A DNA stretch of 11,668 nucleotides, taken from the NCBI GenBank assembly GCA_964453035.1, contig CAYVOX010000108.1:1-11668 (forward strand). Direction: 5' to 3'. This DNA is from CAYVOX01 sp964453035. Its GTDB lineage: Bacteria; Chloroflexota; Anaerolineae; Anaerolineales; Anaerolineaceae. Shown here one piece after another: positions 1 through 7,741 of the stretch. A program made the translations under genes and the position numbers. Within the stretch, counting starts at the first letter, position 1; the number at the start of each line of letters is the position of its first letter. The notes under the pieces are model-generated. The model searched no databases and was not told where the DNA came from. It was given only the letters and a program-made list of their open reading frames with translations.

Positions 1-1054
<1,054 letters not shown>

Positions 1055-1089
1055 CGCACTTTGCTCCCTGAGTATTTTGCGCTGTATGA

Positions 1090-1098
1090 ATCATATCA
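1090..1098 (-). promoter_or_regulatory. Candidate extended -10 promoter for the gluconokinase-dehydrogenase gene
   Basis: On the minus strand TGATATGAT is a TGn-extended -10 box ending about 35 bases before the GTG start at 1054. No good -35 hexamer is visible at standard spacing, which extended -10 promoters tolerate. Motif match only. Confidence 0.33.
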
Positions 1099-1177
1099 TA
1101 ATTGTTCAAATGGATGCATAGGCGCGGGAAGGCAGGGGGCCAATTCCTTCATCCATTCCGGCGGTTTGAGTTATGAT

Positions 1178-1354
1178 TAACGTGAATTCGGGATAAAGGA
1201 ATTTTTGTCACTCTGCGCAAAGCGCACTCCGTGAGTGAGGGAGCGTAGCGACCGAAGAGTCTCGTGGTATGTCAAAGGCGAGATGTTTCGCCGCCTGAAG
1301 GCGGCTCAACATGACATATTTTCGGATATATTTTATTATCCCGGATTGACTTTA
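1178..1354. mobile_element. MITE-like element, 177 bp, with 19-bp terminal inverted repeats
   Basis: The left end TAACGTGAATTCGGGATAA (1178-1196) matches the reverse complement of the right end TTATCCCGGATTGACTTTA (1336-1354) at 16 of 19 positions. The element is bracketed by the direct repeat TGAT (1174-1177 and 1355-1358). The ends also carry TA dinucleotides, so a TA target duplication of IS630/mariner type is an alternative reading. There is no coding capacity. The interior holds a further nested inverted repeat (1206-1316). It occupies most of the gap between the divergent kinase-dehydrogenase gene and glgE, ending 79 bases before the glgE ATG. Mobility and family are inferred; only a single copy is in the window. 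Confidence 0.5.
1206..1318. repeat. Nested intergenic palindrome (TGTCA...TGACA type)
   Basis: Outer arms TGTCA (1206-1210) and TGACA (1312-1316) enclose paired segments: ACTCT/AGAGT (1209-1213 with 1256-1260), CGAA/TTCG (1253-1256 with 1287-1290), TCTCG/CGAGA (1260-1264 with 1279-1283) and TATGTCA/TGACATA (1268-1274 with 1312-1318). A perfect 7-bp hairpin GCCGCCT/AGGCGGC lies at 1290-1305, and TGCGC/GCGCA at 1214-1226. The pattern resembles intergenic repeats ending in CTCAGGATGACA that I recall from many bacterial genomes; that recollection is not checked. Confidence 0.5.
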
Positions 1355-1419
1355 TGATGAAGATGGCAGTTGGGGGGAAGGGCGGTATAAAACGGAACAA
1401 TCAAGATTGCTAATCCTTT

Positions 1420-1430
1420 GGAGGAGGAAG
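1420..1430 (+). promoter_or_regulatory. Shine-Dalgarno site fixing the glgE start
   Basis: A purine-rich GGAGGAGGAAG run lies just before the ATG at 1434. An in-frame TTG at 1407 would place this ribosome site inside the coding region, so the ATG at 1434 is preferred. Confidence 0.75.
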
Positions 1431-1433
1431 CTA

Positions 1434-3419
1434 ATGAACCCTGAAGCGGGAAGAAGCCGGGTGATCATCGGGGATGTGAAGCCTGAAATTGAGGGGGGAC
1501 GCTTTGCGATTAAGCGCATCGTGGGGGATGAGGTGGCGGTGGAGGCTAACATCCTGACCGACGGGCATGACGCCATCTCGGCGGCGCTGCTTTACCGCAG
1601 GGAGGATGAAAAGCAGTGGCGCGAAGCCCCCATGGCGCCGCTTGGCAACGACCGCTGGCGGGGGAGCTTCACGGTGCGGGAGTTGGGGCGCTATGTTTAC
1701 ACCGTGCAGGGCTGGGTGGATCACTTCAAGACCTGGTCTCGCGACCTGGCCAAGCGGGTTGACGCCGGGCAGGAGACGGCGGTGGATTTGCTCATCGGGC
1801 TGGAGCTGGTGGAAGAGGCTCGCAAACAGGCCGGTCGGGTGGATGCCAAATGGCTGTCGGCTTTTGCCGAGTCGCTGCGCAGCGGTGAGAAGGACGCAGC
1901 CCGCCAGGCGCTCTCGGCGGACCTGAGCCGATTAATGGCGCAGTACGGGGCGCGGCGCTTCATCACCACCTACGATAAAGAACTGGGGGTGATTGTGGAC
2001 CGCGCGCTGGCGCGTTTTGGGGCGTGGTACGAGCTGTTCCCGCGCTCATGTTCGCCGGTGCCGGGCAAACACGGCACGCTGCGGGATGTGGAAAAACACC
2101 TGCCCTACGTGGCCGGGATGGGGTTTGATATCCTCTACCTGCCGCCCATCCACCCCATTGGCGAGAGCTTCAGGAAGGGTAAGAACAATGCCACCACGGC
2201 TGCCCCCGGTGACCCGGGCAGCCCGTGGGCAATTGGCGGCAAAGAGGGCGGGCATAAGGCCGTCCACCCGCAACTGGGCACGCTGGAGGACTTGCGCCAC
2301 CTGGTGAAAGCCGCGGCCAGGTATGATATCGAGCTGGCGCTGGATATTGCCTTCCAGTGCTCGCCCGATCACCCCTACGTTCACGAACACCCGGAATGGT
2401 TCCGCAAGCGGCCAGACGGCACCATCCAGTACGCCGAAAACCCGCCCAAGAAATACCAGGATATCTACCCCTTTGACTTTGAGACGGAGAACTGGCAGGC
2501 GCTGTGGCAGGAATTGAAGAGCGTGGTGCAATTCTGGGTGGACCAGGGCGTCAAAATTTTCCGGGTGGATAACCCGCACACCAAACCGTTCCCCTTCTGG
2601 GAGTGGCTGATTACCGAAATCAAGCGCGATTGCCCGGAAGCTATCTTCCTGGCGGAGGCCTTCACCCGCCCGGCGGCGCTTTACGGGCTGGCCAAGCGCG
2701 GATTTACGCAGTCGTATAACTATTTTCCGTGGCGCAACACGCGCTGGGAGTTGACCCAGTACCTGACGGAACTGACGCAAAGCGAGGTGGGTGAGTTCAC
2801 CGGCCCGAACCTGTGGCCGAACACGCCGGATATCCTGCCGGAGTATTTGCAATTTGGCGGCAGGCCGGCATTTATGGCACGCTTCGTGCTGGCGGCTACG
2901 CTGGGCCCGTGCTACGGCATCTACGGCCCGGCCTATGAACTGTGCGAGAACACCCCCCTTGCGCCGGGCCGCGAGGAATACCTGGACTCGGAGAAATATG
3001 AAATCAGGCAGTGGGATATCAACCGCCCGGACAGCCTCAAAGGGCTCATCAGCCGGGTGAACCAGATCCGGCATGAGAACCCGGCGTTTCAGGCCAATCA
3101 CAACCTGCGCTTCCACCCGGTGGATAACGAGCAACTGATCGCTTTTTCCAAGACGAGCGTGGACGGCACGAACCAGGTGCTGGTGGTGGTGAACCTTGAC
3201 CCGCATTACAAGCAATCCGGGTTCATCACGCTGCCGCTTGAGGCGCTCAACCTGGACCCGAACCAACCCTACCAGGCGCACGATCTGCTGACGGATGCGC
3301 GTTACCTGTGGCAGAGCTCGCGCAATTACGTGGAGTTGAACCCGGCGGTCATCCCGGCGCACATCTTTGTCATCCGGCGCAAGGTGCGAACGGAACACGA
3401 TTTTGACTATTACCTGTAG
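1434..3419 (+). CDS. glgE: Alpha-1,4-glucan:maltose-1-phosphate maltosyltransferase (GlgE, GH13_3)
   Basis: The 661-residue protein is the usual GlgE length. It transfers maltosyl units from maltose-1-phosphate to the non-reducing end of alpha-1,4-glucans in the cytosol (GlgE pathway from trehalose). Residues ~1-120 form the beta-sandwich N-terminal domain (KPEIEGGRFAIKRIVGD), followed by a helical insert. The catalytic barrel starts near 195 (AWYELFPRSCSP, YLPPIHPIG). The nucleophile is D379 in RVDNPHTKP, the acid/base E408 in FLAEAF, and the third acidic residue D466 in NTPDILPE. Residues ~560-650 are the C-terminal beta domain. The catalytic set is complete, so it should be active. It stands alone: no trehalose synthase, maltokinase or branching enzyme gene is adjacent, so its substrate must come from genes elsewhere. 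A terminator follows at 3576-3617. Confidence 0.95.
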   Translation: MNPEAGRSRVIIGDVKPEIEGGRFAIKRIVGDEVAVEANILTDGHDAISAALLYRREDEKQWREAPMAPLGNDRWRGSFTVRELGRYVYTVQGWVDHFKTWSRDLAKRVDAGQETAVDLLIGLELVEEARKQAGRVDAKWLSAFAESLRSGEKDAARQALSADLSRLMAQYGARRFITTYDKELGVIVDRALARFGAWYELFPRSCSPVPGKHGTLRDVEKHLPYVAGMGFDILYLPPIHPIGESFRKGKNNATTAAPGDPGSPWAIGGKEGGHKAVHPQLGTLEDLRHLVKAAARYDIELALDIAFQCSPDHPYVHEHPEWFRKRPDGTIQYAENPPKKYQDIYPFDFETENWQALWQELKSVVQFWVDQGVKIFRVDNPHTKPFPFWEWLITEIKRDCPEAIFLAEAFTRPAALYGLAKRGFTQSYNYFPWRNTRWELTQYLTELTQSEVGEFTGPNLWPNTPDILPEYLQFGGRPAFMARFVLAATLGPCYGIYGPAYELCENTPLAPGREEYLDSEKYEIRQWDINRPDSLKGLISRVNQIRHENPAFQANHNLRFHPVDNEQLIAFSKTSVDGTNQVLVVVNLDPHYKQSGFITLPLEALNLDPNQPYQAHDLLTDARYLWQSSRNYVELNPAVIPAHIFVIRRKVRTEHDFDYYL

Positions 3420-3420
3420 G

Positions 3421-3550
3421 GCGTGGGCGAGACGCTCACCTGCACCCACCGCAGGTGCGGTGTCGGGCGGTGGTGCAGCCCTCAGCAATACAGGCGGGGT
3501 TCTCAGGGCCTGCGAGGACGCAGGCTGGAGCGAAAGCCCTCAGGATGACA
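3421..3550. repeat. Cluster of intergenic hairpins between glgE and its terminator
   Basis: Three small stem-loops follow the glgE stop. The first is GTGGGC with GCTCAC (3423-3439, one G-T pair). The second is CACCTGC with GCAGGTG (3437-3457, perfect 7 bp, 7-nt loop). The third is GCCTGCG with CGCAGGC (3508-3525, perfect 7 bp, AGGA tetraloop). The stretch ends in CTCAGGATGACA (3539-3550), 10 of 12 identical to CTCAACATGACA (1305-1316) in the element upstream of glgE. It is therefore likely a decayed or partial relative of the same repeat class. No coding signal is seen. Confidence 0.45.
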
Positions 3551-3575
3551 AAATTGGGGTAAAGCACGTGTTCTT

Positions 3576-3617
3576 AAAGACCTGTCAGGTTGTTAAGAAA
3601 ACCTAACAGGTCTTTTT
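3576..3617 (+). terminator. Rho-independent terminator of glgE, overlapping the convergent gene's stop
   Basis: A 15-bp stem (3576-3590 with 3601-3615) has a single mismatch and a 10-nt loop, and runs into five T residues (3613-3617). The 3' arm contains the last codons and the stop (3603-3605) of the minus-strand DedA gene. On the minus strand the hairpin is followed only by TTT, so termination in that direction should be weaker. Confidence 0.85.
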
Positions 3618-4232
3618 GGCGCGGCGGTAAACCTTGACGGCAATATACACGGCAACAGCCAGCAGCGCCAGAACCACTGAAAGGCCGGTGAAATTGCTCA
3701 TCACGCGGCTGACGGCTTCAATCTGCTCTCCGAACAGGTAACCCAGCCCGCCGTAGAGCGCCACCCACAGCAGTTGCCCGCCCAGATCCAGCAGCAAGAA
3801 GCGCCCGTAAGGGTAGCGACTGCCCGCCACCAGGTTCACCGCGGGGGCCAGGGGGGTGAGCCAGAAGCGGGTGAGGACGATGGCCCACCAGCCCTGCCGG
3901 TTGACCGCCGCCTGAGCCTGCTGCCAGGCGGGTTTCTCGCCCCAGCGTCGCCCGATCCACCCGCCCGCCAGCCTGCCCAGCAGGTATTCGCTGTTATCCG
4001 CCAGGGATGCGCCTGCCACGCAGGCCAGCACTGCCAGACGCCAGTCCAACACGCCCTGGCGGGCAAATGCTCCGGCGGCAATCACCACCAGGCTGACCGG
4101 AAAGGGGATGCCCAGCGACCCGATGTAGGTCAGGCCTACCAGCACCGGCAGGCCGTTAAGCGCCAGGTTTGCCAGCGCCCACTGCGCCAGGCCGTCCAGG
4201 AGGGGGAGAGAGGTTCCAAGTGCACTTTCCAT
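3603..4232 (-). CDS. DedA/VTT-domain family membrane protein
   Basis: A 209-residue polytopic membrane protein. Family members are linked to lipid scrambling or flipping and membrane homeostasis. Hydrophobic stretches lie near residues 24-57, 63-75, 115-136, 144-168 and 183-200. Family signatures: SLGIPFP (39-45, re-entrant loop), ADNSEYLLGRLAG (78-90, matching the D-x3-Y-x2-GR pattern) and LTRFWLTPLAPAVNLVAG (120-137), which corresponds to the conserved F-x-R...P...AG segment. The first arginine (R122) is present. The second arginine that many DedA proteins carry a few residues later is not obvious. The start ATG at 4232 has AGGAA eight bases upstream. It is divergent from the anchored glycosidase gene and convergent with glgE. 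The physiological substrate cannot be told from sequence. Confidence 0.87.
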   Translation of the reverse strand: MESALGTSLPLLDGLAQWALANLALNGLPVLVGLTYIGSLGIPFPVSLVVIAAGAFARQGVLDWRLAVLACVAGASLADNSEYLLGRLAGGWIGRRWGEKPAWQQAQAAVNRQGWWAIVLTRFWLTPLAPAVNLVAGSRYPYGRFLLLDLGGQLLWVALYGGLGYLFGEQIEAVSRVMSNFTGLSVVLALLAVAVYIAVKVYRRAKKTC

Positions 4233-4240
4233 GCCGGGGT

Positions 4241-4260
4241 TTCCTGTTTATAATTCCTGT
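4241..4260. repeat. Direct repeat flanking TTATAA upstream of the DedA gene
   Basis: TTCCTGT occurs at 4241-4247 and 4254-4260, separated by TTATAA. On the minus strand this reads ACAGGAA, TTATAA, ACAGGAA. The copy nearer the gene supplies the DedA ribosome site, and the AT-rich centre (TATAAA) could be a -10 box, though no -35 is clear. Confidence 0.3.
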
Positions 4261-4287
4261 CCGAGGTTAATTAGATGCCTCCAATGT

Positions 4288-4372
4288 ACCTCGCGCGCGC
4301 GTGGAGGTGGTTTATTTGGGGTATAGGCGGCACTGCAACCCCCAGCCCCGCACCTATACCAGATTTATACCC
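4288..4372. promoter_or_regulatory. Inverted repeats in the divergent intergenic region
   Basis: Two structures lie between the divergent start codons. ACCTC/GAGGT (4288-4308) encloses an alternating CG tract. GGTATAGG (4320-4327) pairs perfectly with CCTATACC (4353-4360) across 25 bases. A third box TATACCC (4366-4372) can pair instead with GGGTATA (4319-4325), giving mutually exclusive pairings. They could be operator half-sites or an RNA switch-like leader for the plus-strand gene. No family is recognised. Confidence 0.35.
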
Positions 4373-4446
4373 GGGCGGCTTCAAAATCCATAAAATCGAG
4401 CGTGTAGGATAAAATCACACCCACCGGTTGGTTTGGAGCAACAGAT

Positions 4447-5430
4447 ATGCAAATAACCCAAAGAAAAACCATTTTTAGCGCATTGGCCGCATTGATTCTT
4501 GTTCTTAGCGCCACCGCTTACCTGCTGGCTGACCGCTATTTGATCGAACACGTTGAAGTTGCCAATATCCCCCCGGCTGCCGCCCTGGTTTCAACCCCGG
4601 TTGCGGTTCAGGCTGCCGCGGCTGCCACCCCAGCGCCAACCGCCGCCCCGCAAAAAACCGCCGCTGTTTCCACCGCGGTCACCTCAGATGCCTGGAACTA
4701 CAGGAGCGATGACGTGACCATCTCCATCAAAAAGGTGGTCACGGGCAGCGGGGCGAGCACCGTCACCTACTTCACCGCGGATGTGGTTCTTGCAGATGCC
4801 ACCCAACTGAGCAATGCCTTTGCCAAGAACAAGTTCGGGCGCAACATCATCGAGACCACCTCGCAAATTGCCGAGAACAACGGCGCCATCTTTGCCATCA
4901 ACGGTGATTACTACGGCTTCCGCACCGACGGCATCATCATCCGCAACGGCGTCATCTACCGCGACCAACCCGCGCGCATCGGCCTGGCTTTTTATACCGA
5001 CGGCAGCATGAAGATTTACGACGAAACCACCACCAGCGCGCAGGCGCTGCTGAAGAGTGGCGTCTGGAATACGCTCTCCTTTGGCCCGGCCCTTGTCCAG
5101 AATGGGGTGGTTGCCACCAGCTTCAAGAACGTGAATATTGACAACAACTTGGGCAATCACACCATCGAAGGCGCCAACCCGCGTACGGGCGTGGGTATCA
5201 TTGATAAAAACCACTTTGTTTTTGTGGTGGTGGATGGGCGTAGCAGCGGTTACAGCAGGGGCGTCACCCTGGGTGAATTTGCGGCCATTTTCAAAGCGCT
5301 GGGCTGCACGGATGCTTACAACATTGACGGGGGCGGCTCTTCAACCATGTACTTCATGGGCCGGGTGGTCAATAATCCGCTGGGAGATAACAAAGAACGC
5401 GGCACGAGCGATATTTTGTTCATCGGGTGA
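4447..5430 (+). CDS. Membrane-anchored phosphodiester glycosidase family protein (NAGPA/DUF2233-like)
   Basis: 327 residues. Residues ~9-28 form one hydrophobic signal-anchor segment. An Ala/Pro/Thr-rich low-complexity linker (~42-78) follows, typical of an exported protein held away from the membrane. The C-terminal domain (~85-327) matches the family of N-acetylglucosamine-1-phosphodiester alpha-N-acetylglucosaminidase, often annotated as exopolysaccharide biosynthesis protein. Motifs are NGDYYGF (152-158), SFGPALVQNG (211-220), NPRTGVG (244-250), VDGR (262-265) and NIDGGGSSTM (292-301). The family cleaves sugar-phosphate diesters; the actual substrate (perhaps cell-surface glycans) is unknown. 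The start ATG at 4447 has GGAG eight bases upstream. Its stop is only nine bases from that of the convergent permease gene. Confidence 0.85.
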   Translation: MQITQRKTIFSALAALILVLSATAYLLADRYLIEHVEVANIPPAAALVSTPVAVQAAAAATPAPTAAPQKTAAVSTAVTSDAWNYRSDDVTISIKKVVTGSGASTVTYFTADVVLADATQLSNAFAKNKFGRNIIETTSQIAENNGAIFAINGDYYGFRTDGIIIRNGVIYRDQPARIGLAFYTDGSMKIYDETTTSAQALLKSGVWNTLSFGPALVQNGVVATSFKNVNIDNNLGNHTIEGANPRTGVGIIDKNHFVFVVVDGRSSGYSRGVTLGEFAAIFKALGCTDAYNIDGGGSSTMYFMGRVVNNPLGDNKERGTSDILFIG

Positions 5431-5439
5431 GAAGGATGT

Positions 5440-6348
5440 CTATTCCTGGTTGCGCCGGCTGAGCCCGTTGAGATAATCTGCCAGTAAGATGAAGCTGAGC
5501 GAGAGCAGCATTAGGCACAGCGTGGGCAGGATGAGGATGAACGGGTTGCGGCTGAGGAGGGAGCGGCTGGTGAAGAATAATCCGCCCCAACTGACCACCG
5601 TGAATTCACCCCCATCGGTGGCGCCGGTGACCCCCACGCCAATGTAGCCGAGCACAGCCTCCAGCATAATTACCGCGGGCAGGTTATTAATCACCCACAC
5701 CAGAATGACGTGCAGCACATTCGGCAGCAGGTGGTGGAACACCACATGGCGCCGGGAAGCCCCCAGCGCAACGGCTGCTTCAATGAACGGGCGCGTTTTG
5801 ACGAGCTGCACATTGACGCGCACCATCCGCGCCAGGCTCACCCAACTGACCGAAGCAAACCCAATCACCAGGGTGAAAAGCCCGCCCAACCAGGTTGCCG
5901 GCAGCATGCTGCGCAGGATGAGGATGAGAATCACCATGAACAGGATGGTGGGCAGGGATTGGAGGATATCCGAAAGCAGGGTAATGAGGCTGTCGAGGCG
6001 ACCGCCCACATAGCCTGCTGCCAGCCCGAGCAGCGCGCCGATGAGCGCAGCCAGCGGCACCGCCACCAGCGCGAGCAGGAAGGCCGTGCGCGTGCCGTAG
6101 ATGAGGCGGCTGAGAAAATCGCGCCCGACGCGATCGGTGCCCAGCGGAAACTCGGCGTTTCCCTGCCCCGAAACGTCGTTGACCCACATCGGGGGCAGGT
6201 TGTTCTGGGTGAAACTCCACTGGTAGGGATCGTGCGGTGCCAGTTGCGGGGCAAAGGCAGAAACCAGTCCGAAGGCGGCTATCACCACCAGGCTGAACCA
6301 GACGGTTTTACTGTGCAACGCGCGCTGCACCGGAAAAAAGGTTCTCAT
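5440..6348 (-). CDS. ABC transporter permease, DppC/OppC-like (peptide/nickel/opine family)
   Basis: 302 residues. The inner-membrane permease has the family layout. A first transmembrane helix (~15-34) precedes an extracytoplasmic segment with FPLGTDRVGRDFLSRLIYG (67-85), the OppC N-terminal signature. About five more helices follow. The cytoplasmic EAA loop (EAAVALGASRRHVVFHHLLPN, 190-210) contacts the ATPase. The ATG at 6348 overlaps the upstream permease stop in an ATGA, so I chose this start. The same frame stays open upstream to 7101, but only as a shadow inside the dppB-like gene. It is the last gene of the minus-strand cluster. The ligand could be oligopeptide, metal chelate or oligosaccharide, and sequence alone does not decide. 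Confidence 0.92.
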   Translation of the reverse strand: MRTFFPVQRALHSKTVWFSLVVIAAFGLVSAFAPQLAPHDPYQWSFTQNNLPPMWVNDVSGQGNAEFPLGTDRVGRDFLSRLIYGTRTAFLLALVAVPLAALIGALLGLAAGYVGGRLDSLITLLSDILQSLPTILFMVILILILRSMLPATWLGGLFTLVIGFASVSWVSLARMVRVNVQLVKTRPFIEAAVALGASRRHVVFHHLLPNVLHVILVWVINNLPAVIMLEAVLGYIGVGVTGATDGGEFTVVSWGGLFFTSRSLLSRNPFILILPTLCLMLLSLSFILLADYLNGLSRRNQE

Positions 6349-7373
6349 TCTATCCCTGCCAGGCGAGAAGAACGCAGGCGCGGGTCCAGCAGCGCGCAGA
6401 GGATATTCACCAGTAGCTGGGTGAGCACCATGCCGGTGGCAAAAAAGAGGGTGACGCCCATAATCATGGGGTAATCCAACTCCAACACCGCCTGCCAGTA
6501 CTCCTTTCCGATTCCCGGAAAGCCAAAAAGGTTTTCCACAATCACCAGCCCGGCGAACATTTCCATTAAAGCCGGTCCCGCAAAGGTGATGATGGGCGCG
6601 AGCGAATTGCGCAGCACATGGACGAGCAAAACCCGCGCCTCCCCCAACCCTTTGGCGCGGGCGGTGCGCACAAAATCCTCCGCCAGCAGATTCATCACAG
6701 CAGCGCGAGTGACCCGCGTCACAGAGGCCATCGGCGCCACCCCCAGCACGGCGGCGGGGATTATCCAGTGGGTGGGGATGGTCCAATCTGGAACGACGGG
6801 GATTAACCTGAGCCAGAGCGCCGCCACGATGATAGCCAGCAGCCCGAGCACAAAGTTGGGGATGGCGGTGAGCAGCGCCATTAAGACGGTGATGGTCCGG
6901 GCAGGCGTGGAGCGGGGCTTGACTGCGTTGATGATGCCCAGCGGGATGCCCAGGGCCAGGGTGAAGAGGGCTGCCAGCGCCACCAGGCGGAAGGAATAGC
7001 CGAACTGGCTCTTCCAGAGGGGCGCGCCGGGGGGCGGCTGGAAGAGCACCTGCTGCACGGTCTTTCCGCGCATGCGAATGGACGGCCCTAGGTTGGCGCA
7101 AATGACGCCGCAGAAGAATTCACCTTCGTCATCAACATCACCGATGACGTAGCGTGTAAACTGGCGCCAGAGGGGCAGGTCCAGTCCAAAGCGGCGGTTG
7201 AGCTCTCGCTGGAAGTATTTATCAGAGTCCAGGCCCATCATCAGGCGGGGCGAGCTGGAATAGCTGCTCCACGGGTTGCCGGGGATGGCGTGCATCAACA
7301 AAAAGGTGATGAGCATCACGCCGGTGAGCACCAGCGCCATGCGCAGCAAGCTGGCCGATAAAAACTTGAGCAT
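6345..7373 (-). CDS. ABC transporter permease, DppB/OppB-like
   Basis: 342 residues. The protein begins with the first transmembrane helix (MLKFLSASLLRMALVLTGVM, then LITFLLMHAIPGNPW). A long extracytoplasmic region (~35-125), larger than in E. coli DppB, precedes five further helices. The EAA loop lies at ~231-260 (EDFVRTARAKGLGEARVLL), and the C-terminal NLFGFPGIG motif (281-289) is characteristic of OppB-type permeases. The ATG at 7373 shares its A with the TGA of the preceding HsmA-like gene (TGATG), implying translational coupling. An upstream in-frame ATG at 7427 would overlap that gene by 55 bases and add residues before the natural membrane start, so it is rejected. Confidence 0.92.
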   Translation of the reverse strand: MLKFLSASLLRMALVLTGVMLITFLLMHAIPGNPWSSYSSSPRLMMGLDSDKYFQRELNRRFGLDLPLWRQFTRYVIGDVDDEGEFFCGVICANLGPSIRMRGKTVQQVLFQPPPGAPLWKSQFGYSFRLVALAALFTLALGIPLGIINAVKPRSTPARTITVLMALLTAIPNFVLGLLAIIVAALWLRLIPVVPDWTIPTHWIIPAAVLGVAPMASVTRVTRAAVMNLLAEDFVRTARAKGLGEARVLLVHVLRNSLAPIITFAGPALMEMFAGLVIVENLFGFPGIGKEYWQAVLELDYPMIMGVTLFFATGMVLTQLLVNILCALLDPRLRSSRLAGIE

Positions 7374-7741
7374 CAAGCCATTCCAAAGAGCATGGGGCTG
7401 AAGTACGGCACCAGCCAGATGAACCACACCAGCACGCTGAACTTGTGGAAGTTCTGGATGGCGTGCTGGTCGCGCTTGACCAGCACCAGGGTGGCCCAGG
7501 CTGCGTGCACCAGCATCAGCACAATGGCAATCATGCCGGTGGTGCCGTGCAGGTCAAAGGTCAGGCCGTTGGCCATTTCGAGCATCAGGCCGGTGCCCCA
7601 GGTATCAAAAATCAGTCCCAGCCAGAAGAAAATGAGGTGCCAGGGTTTAAGCCGGCCCTGGATGCGCTCGCTCCACACGCCGATGGTGTAGAAGAGCAGC
7701 GCGAGGGTGATGATGATCATAGGAAGCTGGCTGGCATCCAT
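7373..7741 (-). CDS. HsmA-like (TIGR03987-type) four-helix membrane protein of unknown function
   Basis: 122 residues with four predicted transmembrane helices (~6-23, 34-54, 67-88, 100-119). The sequence (FYTIGVWSERIQGRLKPWH, FDTWGTGLM, FHKFSVLVWFIWLVPY) fits my memory of the small HsmA/TIGR03987 membrane family, for which I know no established biochemical role. Histidines at 35, 65, 79 and 99 lie in or next to the helices and could bind a metal or haem; this is speculation. The ATG at 7741 shares its A with the TGA of the DUF1801 gene, and its own TGA overlaps the dppB-like start. It is thus locked between an unrelated soluble gene and the permeases. Confidence 0.75.
   Translation of the reverse strand: MDASQLPMIIITLALLFYTIGVWSERIQGRLKPWHLIFFWLGLIFDTWGTGLMLEMANGLTFDLHGTTGMIAIVLMLVHAAWATLVLVKRDQHAIQNFHKFSVLVWFIWLVPYFSPMLFGMA

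Noticed and set aside
1206..1350. CRISPR-like or tandem repeat array
   Set aside because: The repeats are inverted rather than direct and there are no regularly spaced units.
1321..1433. TTGACT (1346-1351) and TATAAA (1386-1391) as a glgE promoter
   Set aside because: The two hexamers are 34 bases apart, twice the workable spacing, and neither has a good partner; part of the first lies inside the MITE-like right end.
2046..3488. A 480-codon open frame on the minus strand opposite glgE
   Set aside because: It is fully antisense to a gene with complete GH13_3 motifs, has no recognisable domain, and is explained by high GC content making the opposite strand stop-poor.
5710..6474. A 254-codon plus-strand open frame opposite the permease genes
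   Set aside because: Low-complexity translation rich in Gln, His and Arg, antisense to clear transmembrane permeases; no plausible ribosome site.
6349..7101. N-terminal extension of the dppC-like frame to 7101
   Set aside because: The extension lies out of frame inside the dppB-like gene, and the permease's natural N-terminus (MRTFFPVQRAL) starts at the ATGA overlap at 6348.
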